Shown here: positions 22,879 to 31,566 of the stretch, one piece after another
Layout of the letters: each line of letters begins with the position of its first letter
How positions within the stretch are numbered: position 1 is the stretch's first letter
NCBI GenBank assembly: GCA_963853835.1
Contig: OY970820.1
Location: 23,811,873 to 23,875,872 of the forward strand
Direction: 5' to 3'
DNA: 64,000 bases
Origin: Calendula officinalis
Taxonomy: Eukaryota > Streptophyta > Magnoliopsida > Asterales > Asteraceae
Program-made: the position numbers and the translations under genes
Notes under the pieces: model-generated
Told to the model about the DNA's origin: nothing
Databases searched by the model: none
What the model saw: the letters and a program-made list of their open reading frames with translations, nothing else

Positions 22879-23520
22879 TGTTGGAACAAATCACAGTTCA
22901 ACTTATTACTGATGCTGCAGTTAGTACTGATCATAGTTACTACTGATGAAGACTATGATTGTTACTGATGGGGCAGAAACACTTGTTACTGATGAGTTGA
23001 TACTTGTGAAGTCTATAACTAGCTTACTACTGATCATGCACATATTGAAGATACTACTGATCATTAGTAGTTACTACTGACGTTGGTTTTGGACTTACTA
23101 CTGATTACCAGAGTTACTACTGACGATGCTTATTTACTACCGGTGATTGGTATTACTACGGGTACGCGTTTATGAAGCAAATCAAGTCCGAGATCTTCGC
23201 AGAGTTAGTTATAGAATGTTATTCAATTTATATCTTTTATAATTCGATGTAAATCAAGTCCTAGAATAACTAGGGTAAATAGTTAGGCTTCAAGGACTAT
23301 TATAAATAGTTCCTTACGAATTGTAAACGTACGTGTGTATTGTTAATTAATAATATACATTGAAGCTTTTTGTGAAACTGTGTTCTTAATATTATTGCAT
23401 ATTGTTCTTACAGATTCATTGTTCTTAATCATATTGATATAGTGTTAATCCGCTGTAACTTCTATTATCAATTAGATCTAAATGTGTTTATTAACTAATT
23501 CATAGTTAATCGATCTGACA
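22879..23520 (+). repeat. 3' LTR of copy 2 (642 bp)
   Basis: It starts TGTTGGAACA and ends ATCTGACA. It is about 98.3% identical to the 5' LTR. Two of the differences fall inside the octamer motif (TACTACCG and TACTACGG in place of TACTACTG). Confidence 0.95.
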
Positions 23521-23525
23521 AAGAT

Positions 23526-24166
23526 TCTTTAATTTTTTATGTAACAATTGACGATCTACATTAATTATTTCGATTTCTTCACTCTCTAATTCTTAACGTA
23601 CTACAATTTACATATGCATGAATTCATCTATGTCATTTGAATTCAAAATCTGCGTCGTCGAATTCAAAATTTTGATCAATTGTCATTTGAGTACGTGTGA
23701 AGCATATCTTCATTTGAACCACTTTCTGGACAGTTTCGAGTTTCATAAACAGACATCAGTGAGTTAATTTCTTCAATAAAACTGGACTAGTGATCGATTT
23801 TAACTGAAATATATAAGTAGCTACTATTACGCATTCAAGCCTGCAAAATTATGTTACAAAATGATCCTGGACTTTGTAATGTTCAAAATGCACGCCAGCT
23901 GTTTGATAAAATGCCCGAAAGAGAATCTTCACCATATGGACAAGTTAGAGATGGAAAAGTTTTAATAATCTAACATATACACCAATCTACTGCACTTTGA
24001 CAATTAAACGAGATCTTTTGTTGAAAAAAAAGACACTTTAGCATATTACTTGTTATACTACTTGTTATAGAGAGTACATACATTCAGTTGTTTAAAAGCT
24101 AGCTACAGCCTACAGCCTACATCATCAGATTCTTGTTCTTGTTGTTTAGATAATTATGAATGGAGT
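23526..24166. other. Region between SEC22 and CFIm25 after copy 2
   Basis: Without copy 2, SEC22 and CFIm25 end tail to tail about 750 bp apart. Apart from the short PPR-like fragment at 23851-23973 I see no gene or repeat here. The 3' UTRs of both genes should lie in it. Confidence 0.4.
23851..23973 (+). pseudogene. PPR protein fragment
   Basis: A 40-codon reading frame contains ARQLFDKMPERES, the typical core of a plant pentatricopeptide repeat (NARxLFDxMPER). The neighbouring sequence has no further repeats, so it is a stray fragment and not a gene. A chance match is possible but the motif is specific. Confidence 0.5.
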
Positions 24167-24434
24167 TTATGCATGGATCATGTTGAACTGAAATCTAGAC
24201 AGTTGTTGCGGAATGGTGGATATAACAGGTCCATATCTCTGCATCAAACCACTAAGATTGAGATTTATTTTACCGTATCACAGTCACAGAAACATTTTAA
24301 TCCGCGTTACCTGAATATTATCATAAAGCTCAAACAATGGAACCACAAGAAGTTTCAAATTTTTTGGCACTGCAAAGTATTCCCTTTCTGACAAGTGAAC
24401 AACATAAAGTTTTTTACACTCCTGCATAATATTA

Positions 24435-24798
24435 AGGACACAATACATTTTAGTACCCTGAACTTTGGCTGACTAGGTTATCTACTACCAGAACTATTAA
24501 AGGTGCAACATGGTACCCTGAACTTGACAAAATTGTCGATTTTGTACCCTGACTCATTAATCTAATCGCATTTTCTTACTTGACTTACTTTCGTTAGAGC
24601 TTTTGACAGACTAAAAAATATACGTTCATCTCAATATTTTAAGTTTAGAATCAAATCACATGAGAAAACAAGGACCAAATTAATGAGTCAGGGTACTAAA
24701 TCGACCATTTTGTCAAGTTCAGGGTATAGGGTATCATGTTGCACCTTCAATAGTTTAGAGTAGTGGAAAACCCATTCAGTCGAAATGTATTTTGGCCT
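24435..24798. mobile_element. Foldback MITE in a CFIm25 intron
   Basis: Long inverted arms of about 130 bp (starting AGGACACAATACATTTTAG and AGGCCAAAATACATTTC on the opposite strand) contain GTACCCTGAACTTGACAAA and its complement. The flanks AATATTA and AGTATTG are imperfect 7-bp duplicates. The same family lies in the RCC1 gene at 33903. Confidence 0.75.
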
Positions 24799-26110
24799 AG
24801 TATTGATCAACCACACCATAATTAGCCATTCCATATATAATCAAGATGCATTTATGCAAAAATTCACCTTTGGTTTGGTTATATGCGGAGGGCAGTATGG
24901 GTACATGATTGTCTCAAAATTAGGCCTCCACCAGATAGCAACACACTCTCCTATCTGCAAAATCACTAACCCTTTTTTAAACATAAAATAATTAAGAACA
25001 ATTTCAAGGTAAAATATATTGTAAAGCCCAAGAGATAGATACCTGCCAATCAGGCAGAAGTCCAGTAGAATTAGCTGCAAGTTTACTAGACAGTTTCCTT
25101 TTCAAACCCTCAACTTCTGCAGAATAACCAAAAAGCCCCTACATGATTTGATTTACAAGCTATGAAAGAAGTATAAGGATACCATTTTCTCCTGGCTTCA
25201 GGCGACCACCGGGAAGTTTGCAGAAAGTATTTCCGATTTGCAAAAGCAGAATATGAGGATGATTATGTTGAATTAACCCATTTATAAATATAAAATATAA
25301 ATAAATGAACTCAGTAATAAATAAAAAGATAGAAAGACCAGCAAAATTCCTTCAACGCTTGTCCTCGTGCCTTCCTTCATATAGCTGCAACACAAATCAA
25401 ACAAAAGTAATAATAATTATATCTAGTAATTGTTCGGATATTTAAATAAATAGTTATTATTATCCATTTGCTATCATAATTAGCATTATTTTATAATCAT
25501 ATCTTCCTACCTTTAAATAATCATACTGTTTTCTTGTACGACAAACTATATATAAAATTATATAATTGGATGCATAATACTTTCATAAGAATAGTAGCAG
25601 CTCCCAAAATGCTATATTTGGGCATTTCGAGCTAGGGCTCTGATCATAAAACAAACAGACACATAATATTTCAGATCGCAGCTCCATTGTTAATAAAAAA
25701 TTGAATTTGAGAATTAAATTTTTAGGTAAATTACAGAACTTGCGCATCTGTTATACCCGATTCTGCATTTCTTTCCCTAAACTTTTTGTCGGTTTTTTTG
25801 TCCTTAAAAATTTTTGGATTTCACTTTTCTATCCTTCCGTCCAATTTTGGCCATTAACGAACCTCACATGCAAAACATGTGAGGGTATTTTGGTCATTTT
25901 CTCCAAATTAGATGTACTATGTGCTTTAAAATGTGTACTTTCCTGGATATGTCTTTCTAATCATAAAATCAGGAACATCTATGAATCTGTGGGTTTATTA
26001 ATTAAAAGAAGAAATGCAATTTTCCAGTCTAAGAAAAATAACTTGAAAAACTTTGGAGCTAATATTCAACAATCATGAAACGCATGAACAATATTTATTA
26101 AAAGAAGAAA

Positions 26111-26233
26111 TCCATTATTGCTTGCCCAAAAAGCACAACCATCAAGAACATAAAGAGCCATTGTATCAATTACATCGCTGATTTCTGGATCTTCACGTGC
26201 AAGAGGAGGCGCAATCCCCATCGAGTTCTTGAC
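26111..26233 (-). pseudogene. RRC1-like SURP-domain fragment joined to CFIm25 exon 1
   Basis: Read on the minus strand from 26233, the frame gives REDPEISDVIDTMALYVLDG then CAF before diverging. This matches the SURP region of plant RRC1/SR140-type U2 snRNP-associated splicing factors as I remember it. It begins just after the CFIm25 exon 1 piece and is in another frame, so the two do not form one protein. It suggests transposon-mediated capture or rearrangement of gene fragments. Confidence 0.5.
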
Positions 26234-26291
26234 TTTCTTTCATACGAGCGAGGCGGTCAGCGACGGAAGTGTCCTCCTCCATCTTCGGCAT

Positions 26292-27116
26292 TCGCAGTTA
26301 CAAAAGTCAAAAGTCAAAGTCAAAACAGTGCCTTATCGTCGCGGTAAAAGTGAAATGTCTTGGGCTCTTAGCATCTTACTACACATGTTGGGCCCACCCA
26401 AGCCAATTTGTATTTTATAAAACGATGTGTGAATATGTTGTATGCAAACTATACATCCTAGTCAATCTCATCCCGTTATTAATATTCTTTTGGAGCCACA
26501 CAACTCCGGAGACCCACTAATATTAACTATTAATGGTAGGTTTATATGATTTTGATGTGTCGATTGTCATGATATGATAATGAATTATGAGTAGCTGCAA
26601 TAATTTTGAAAAGGGTATACTGGACGTTACGGTGTACCTGCACAATAGCACATGAAATTCAAAACATTTAAAATAACTGTTTATTTTGTAAATTTTATAC
26701 TTGCATTTTTATTAATATATAATATACAAACAATATAGTAGTAATTTCAAGATAAAGAACGTTTTTTACATAGTGAAAGAAGGCAAACGGGCAATAAGCT
26801 GCGCCGCTATCCCTTTTTGAATTGCAAAACTTATTCTTTTAAAAACAACATTCGTGGATCTAGGTGTCATATTTAACTGAACAGCTGGAGATGGAAAACT
26901 GAAATAATGTAAGGTAGTGTTCGGTTTACAATAGGTATGAGTTAACTATTCGTTAGTTTATGCTCATAACCATAAACCAAACATATATGAAAAAGATGTT
27001 CTCAGTTTTGTTTTAAATAAAGCTTAAGTTTTCTTCTTCAAGAATTATATGACCTGACTTCTTGTTATATAATAAAAATCACAAATTACAATCCAGTTAA
27101 ACTTCGAATTAGATAG
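26292..27116. other. Intergenic, nothing recognised
   Basis: AT-rich sequence with several short ORFs that show no family features. No repeat boundary is visible. Confidence 0.4.
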
Positions 27117-27260
27117 CACTACAAAAAAATGTGATCTTATACAATTATTCGGTCATAAAAAGGGAATCAATATAGAATTAATGTTTTATGACCAGGATAA
27201 AAGGATTTCAAAACCAAAAATAACAATTAGTTATAAAAATGTTGGTACGATATTTGGCAA
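27117..27260 (+). mobile_element. CACTA-like terminus
   Basis: CACTACAAAAAAATGTGA at 27117 resembles the CACTACAA end of CACTA (En/Spm) elements, followed by a small inverted repeat GGTCATAAAA / TTTTATGACC. No opposite end was found nearby. Confidence 0.3.
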
Positions 27261-27599
27261 TGTTTAACGATCAGGTGCCGGTCAGACAAGATTAATTGGT
27301 TGAATTAATATTAGGTCTGGCAATGGAGCGGGTTTGGAGCGGATCGATCTTGATCCAAACCTTTTTAACAAATTCCAAATGATGATCCAAACCCGATTTG
27401 TGATCCGCAGGGTCTTGAAAAGTTGAACCCATACCCGTATCCATTGAATCAACGGGTATCCGACCCATTTACCCGACCCATTTACTGTACACAATTCTTG
27501 ATTTTAATTTGTAAAATGGTTGTCAGTTTGAATATTTTATATATAAGTTTTGCTAATATTTACACTAAGTCATACTATAAGAAATATTATATATATATA

Positions 27600-27905
27600 G
27601 TGCCCGATTCAACGCAGAACCGTTTAAAGGTGCAGAACCGCAGAACCATCCAAACATCCAATGTTTTCTGTGTTATACATAAGCTGTAAATTTTCATACA
27701 CGATAACATTCAATGTTTCCAATTTTTTATACAAATAGTATATAAATATATTTATATATTATGTGTATAAAAAATTGGAAACATTGAATGTATAAATGTG
27801 TTACAACGTGTATGAAAATATACACCTTATGTATAACATAGAAAACATTGGATGTTAAGATGGTTCTGCGGTTCTGCACCTTTAAACGGTTCTGCGCTGA
27901 ATCGC

Positions 27906-27910
<5 letters not shown>
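27600..27910. mobile_element. Palindromic MITE nested in the 27313 element
   Basis: Two arms of about 140 bp are inverted copies of each other (CGCAGAACCGTTTAAAGGTG at 27613 and its complement near 27872). The centre is a TATATAAATATATTTATATA stretch. The transcript would form one long hairpin. It lies between TA-rich flanks. Confidence 0.75.

Positions 27911-27990
<80 letters not shown>
27910..27990. repeat. (TA)n microsatellite, about 40 units
   Basis: This is an uninterrupted TA repeat at the right edge of the palindromic MITE. Its length is likely to vary between individuals or assemblies. Confidence 0.95.
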
Positions 27991-27993
<3 letters not shown>

Positions 27994-28609
27994 ACTCATA
28001 TATTAAGTTTTAATTTTCTCTATTTCTTAATTTTAGCAAGAGCATCTTTAGTATAACACATCAAAATTAATAATTCATTAATGTCAAATTACATTAGTTA
28101 AGGAAAATTTGGCATTAAATGCATGTTAACATATGCCACATTATGAAAAAATATTTTATATATAATTTCGGTAGTCGACAACAACTCAGCAACAAGTTAA
28201 TGAATTAAGTTGGAAAATTGGAACCGTAATTTCTAACTTCTAACTCTTAATTTCTATTGGGTTTTTAAGGAGATCAATTATATAAACCACAAATATGAAA
28301 AATATAAATTAGTTTTTTCTAAAATTACATACGGGACGGGTTATAAACGGATCGGAGCGCGATTGATCCACACCCGACCCTTTTAGTAAAAGGGTTAACG
28401 GGTATGGGTCGTTAGTGGGTAAATGAATCACAAACTTTGATCCAAACTCATTTAATTATTGCGGGTTCAGGTCGGATCATGGTCAAAATCCGCTACATTG
28501 CCATGTCTAATTAATATTGCATTACTTTGTTGGTAAATACTTTTTTATTGGATTTTTTATGATTTGTTATGATGTTTGTTTTATATTTTTTTAAAAAATT
28601 ATATATATT

Positions 28610-28760
28610 GGAAAATGATAATGACAGCCTTTAAAGCTGTCATTAAGAAGACAAAACAACAAAAGACAACCTCCAGAATTTTAGGAATATTATTTTTATA
28701 ATCAATGTACAAGCTTTTTATACATGTTAGTGACAGCCCTAAGGGTTGTCATTAACAAAT
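28610..28760. mobile_element. Small palindromic-ended MITE, family A
   Basis: Each end carries a short palindrome of the type TGACAGCC..GGCTGTCA (TGACAGCCTTTAAAGCTGTC at 28630, TGACAGCCCTAAGGGTTGTC at 28732) around a core with TCCAGAATTTTAGGAATATT. The same family recurs at 28814, 38834/41611 and 61440. Confidence 0.65.
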
Positions 28761-28813
28761 CTCATATATATTTGGCATTATTTACTTATGATTTTGTTAT
28801 GATGTTTGTTTTA

Positions 28814-28838
28814 TGGAAAATGCTAATGACAGCCCTTA
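28814..28838. mobile_element. MITE family A, left piece, split by the 28839 element
   Basis: GCTAATGACAGCCCTTA is cut in the centre of its palindrome. The continuation GGGCTGTCATTAAGAAGG resumes at 30199 and runs to about 30248. Confidence 0.7.
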
Positions 28839-30195
28839 TGGTGTGTTTGGTACAGGGAAATGATGGGTGAGAAATGAAATTGGCAATCAATTCTTTTGTT
28901 TGGTTGCATTGAGAATAGAGGAGGAGGAGAAAAGACAATTTCTTTTCTCTAAATTTAATTCTCCTTTAAACATAGGGAAAGAGAGAGAATACAAAATAGA
29001 GAATTGAAAAGGAAAAACACGGAGATTTGAAAGCTCAATCCAGAGCGTATTCAACAATACGCTCACATTCGTACATTCAAAACATAGAGAACGATCTTCT
29101 TCTCCGCAGCCCTGCATTTCGTAGGTCACAAAAACTCAGATTTGTCTTTCTCTCCATCTTGATCTATATGTCTACTTTCTCTTTGTCTCGATCTACGTCT
29201 CATATATATATCTCTCTCTCTATCCAACTCTCTCCAGCTGATTCCAATTATCTGTTGAAGGTACGACACCCTAACTCGAATTTTTAGTGATGTTGGTGAA
29301 ATAATTGTGATAAAACTGATTTAGGTCAAATTTTTAGTGATGTTGATGAAATACTTGTGATTACATACTGTGTAGTTGATGTCTATTGAGGTTGATTAGG
29401 TCAAATTCTTGTGATTAGTTTTAGGTCAAATACTTGTTAAATAGATGATTCTGCATGTATGCTTTCATGTTTATCGGTTGCAGATTAAACATTAAAATCT
29501 GGGTATTGTTTTAACTTCAATTCGGGGGAAAAGGGTTCTTTTTTATTTAAATTAAGTGTTGTAGTTATGGGATCAAGGGTAGAGAGACGTCAACATCAAG
29601 ATCATGATTTTATACCATTAGCTGCATTGATCAGTAGCTACAGGTTTTGTCAAAATTGATAAGGAGTTCCAAAACAAAGGCAAATCAACCATATTTGTGG
29701 TTGCAGTTGAGGCCCAAAAAGAAGATCAAGTAAAGACTTGGTGCTTTGTTGGAAAAAGGATTTTGTTTTGGTAAATTTTAGTCACTTTTGTTGTTTAAGA
29801 TGGAAGTAAACTTGCTGAATTGTTACAAAGTTATTGAAACTAAACATCTGAGTTTTCATAAATTTGAATTTAATCATCTGGGTTCCTATAATGTTTTAGT
29901 TTTCAGTTGCTTTACTTCATCATTTTCTGGATGTTATCATTGATTTTATTAATTAATCTTTATAAGTATCCATATTTTTTTATTTTGTGTTTGAATAATG
30001 AAGTGGTATATTTCTCTATTGAAATTTTTGTTATACCAAACACGAGAATTGATTCTCTATTATAATTCTCTATTGAAATCTCTGTGCTACCAAACAGAAG
30101 AGTCAATTCCATTCTCCAGACTACTTTTATTTCTCTGCAATACCATTATCTGTAATCAATTATCTGCAATTCCATTCTCTGTACCAAACGCACCC
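28839..30195. mobile_element. PIF/Harbinger-like non-autonomous element (1,357 bp)
   Basis: Ends TGGTGTGTTTGGTACAG and, on the opposite strand, GGGTGCGTTTGGTACAG are flanked by TTA at 28836-28838 and 30196-30198. A 3-bp TTA target and GTTTGG-type ends fit the PIF/Harbinger/Tourist group. No transposase ORF is seen. The two ends share further inverted similarity (ATTCTCTATT / GAATTGA repeats). It sits inside a family A MITE. Confidence 0.7.
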
Positions 30196-30198
30196 TTA

Positions 30199-30248
30199 GG
30201 GCTGTCATTAAGAAGGTAAAATACACAAAGACAACTCCTGAATTTTAG
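30199..30248. mobile_element. MITE family A, right piece
   Basis: GGGCTGTCATTAAGAAGG followed by GACAACTCCTGAATTTTAG continues the MITE cut at 28838. It ends early at about 30248, so the right half is lost. Confidence 0.6.
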
Positions 30249-30267
30249 CAAAGAGAGCTGATTCGTA

Positions 30268-30430
30268 CAGAGCAATTTTTATCCATGCAGAACAATCTTA
30301 TATCTAATGACAATGATGCCCTTAGTGAGAGGGGTGAAATAAAAAATATGATAAAAGGAAAGTAAGGACATGATTATCATTTGAGAAGAAAATTGCTCTG
30401 TATAGATAAAAATTGCTCTGTATGTTTTAT
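30268..30430. repeat. Short inverted repeat
   Basis: GTACAGAGCAATTTTTATCC and, inverted, the related sequence near 30395-30430 form arms of about 28 bp. This is probably a degenerate foldback element. Confidence 0.45.
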
Positions 30431-30547
30431 AAGCAACAACCAATCCCATTCAAAATCCGATTATTTGGGCTTTACAAATTAGAACGGTCCAATCTCGGAA
30501 TCCGATTAACTTATAGAGGGTGGACACGTGCCTCCAAGACACCGTAC

Positions 30548-31116
30548 TAGGGGTGCCCAACGGGTCAACCCGACCCGACCCGGCTCTTATCGGGTCGGGT
30601 CCGTCGGGTTTGAGGTTAAAAAACTCTAACCCGAAACCCGACCCGATAAGGATTCGGGTTTGTCGGGTTCGGGTTGGTCGGGTTTCGGGTTTGTCGGGTT
30701 GACCCGATCGGGTTGGTCGGGTTACACTTGAGTTAGGAATTTTTGGTAAAAACTATAGAAATTATTTAATATATTGAATTTTATGAATATTTATTTACCA
30801 CTTTTAATTGTTAATTGATTTTTATTGAATACTTTATCATATAATTTGATAATTAATTGATTTAATAGTAAAAATATGTTAATTTTTATAGGAAATAAAA
30901 TACTTAAACTTTAATCGGGTCTAATCGGGTCAACCCGAACCCGATAAAGGCAAGAAATTATAACCCGAAACCCGACCCGATAACGAATCGGGTTGGTCGG
31001 GTCGGGTTTAAAAAACCCGATAATAACATGGAACCCGAATAGACCCGACCCCGTAAGCGTAATCGGGTTCAGGGTCGGGTTAGGGTCGGGTCGGGTCAAC
31101 CCTTTGGGCACCCCTA
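30548..31116. mobile_element. hAT-type non-autonomous element (569 bp)
   Basis: The ends are TAGGGGTGCCCAA and TTGGGCACCCCTA. A perfect 8-bp TSD CACCGTAC lies at 30540-30547 and 31117-31124. Subterminal regions are built from CGGGTCGGGT / ACCCGACCCG repeats in both orientations, with an AT-rich centre. The 8-bp TSD and TAGGGGTG ends are the hAT pattern. Confidence 0.9.
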
Positions 31117-31188
31117 CACCGTACCGTCTTAGAAAAATTATTCCGATGCGGCGCATTATTACTTTTCACGCAAATATTTTTTATTGGA

Positions 31189-31324
31189 CACGTGGCATTA
31201 AATAAGCGGGACACACCGACTAACCCCGCTCATCATTACCAATAGACCGACCTTCCAGAAACTTCTTGGGAACTCGTGGCTCAGAATAGCCGAACCCATC
31301 CTCCGGTTCATATCGCGCCACGTG
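31189..31324. promoter_or_regulatory. Two G-box motifs upstream of the RCC1 gene
   Basis: CACGTG occurs at 31189-31194 (GACACGTGGC, also ABRE-like) and 31319-31324 (GCCACGTGGA), 373 and 243 nt before the ATG. These are plausible bZIP/bHLH sites; activity is inferred only. Confidence 0.4.
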
Positions 31325-31566
31325 GACAGACACCAACGTGAGCATCCATCGTGGCACCCTCTTCCCCCTCGAAATTGATACGCCCTCTCTTCTTATTCGC
31401 ATGCTACGATTTAGGGCACTTTCTAGAAGTTAACTTCTAACTCTTGCTAGATTCAACTTCCAAAAACGTTAGAAAACAGCATCAATCATACAATTACGCA
31501 TTGTTCTGTTACATCCAGGTGATTTTGGGGTTTTTTTGTTGTTAAGTTCTAGTTAGGGTTTGCGAT

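Larger units (their letters stand above)
12866..23520 (+). mobile_element. Ty1/copia Sirevirus-like retrotransposon, copy 2, internally deleted
   Basis: It has LTRs at 12866-13508 and 22879-23520 and a perfect 5-bp TSD AAGAT (12861-12865 and 23521-23525). The two LTRs differ by about ten substitutions and one small indel (about 98.3% identity by eye). About 800 nt (primer-binding site, leader and Gag N-terminus; copy 3 46831-47636) are missing after AGTGGT at 13509-13514. The rest keeps the family order. Pol carries one frameshift and two stops, and the third ORF one frameshift. The element sits between the convergent SEC22 and CFIm25 genes. Confidence 0.95.
24167..26291 (-). pseudogene. CFIM25: CFIm25 (cleavage factor Im 25-kDa subunit, NUDT21-like), 5' part disrupted
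   Basis: CFIm25 binds UGUA in pre-mRNA and guides poly(A) site choice, using a Nudix fold without hydrolase activity. Minus-strand exons in transcript order are: about 26291-26225 (EDTSVADRLARMK), 25384-25339 (YMKEG, TSVEGILL), about 25270-25183 (NHPHILLLQIGNTFCKLPG, RLKPGEN), 25116-25043, 24954-24868 (GECVAIWWRPNFETIMYPYC), 24421-24311 and 24238-24167 (RYGPVISTIPQQLSRF, then stop). The last four carry correct GT-AG sites and phases. Problems are at the 5' side: about 20 N-terminal residues are missing, exon 1 has extra bases and no donor, and exon 3 has no AG acceptor (only GGTTAATTCAACAT). Probably a pseudogene; a misassembly cannot be excluded. Confidence 0.78.
27313..28508. mobile_element. 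Non-autonomous DNA transposon with 10-bp TSD (1,196 bp)
   Basis: Ends AGGTCTGGCAATGGAGCGG and, on the opposite strand, AGACATGGCAATGTAGCGG form the terminal repeats. The perfect direct repeat AATTAATATT lies at 27303-27312 and 28509-28518. Subterminal GATCCAAACCCG and GGGTA motifs occur at both ends. The TSD length is nearest to Mutator-like elements (9 bp), but the superfamily is not certain. It contains a palindromic MITE and a TA microsatellite. Confidence 0.8.

Noticed and set aside
27727..27999. ORF over the TA repeat
   Set aside because: It is an artefact of the dinucleotide repeat (alternating Tyr-Ile).
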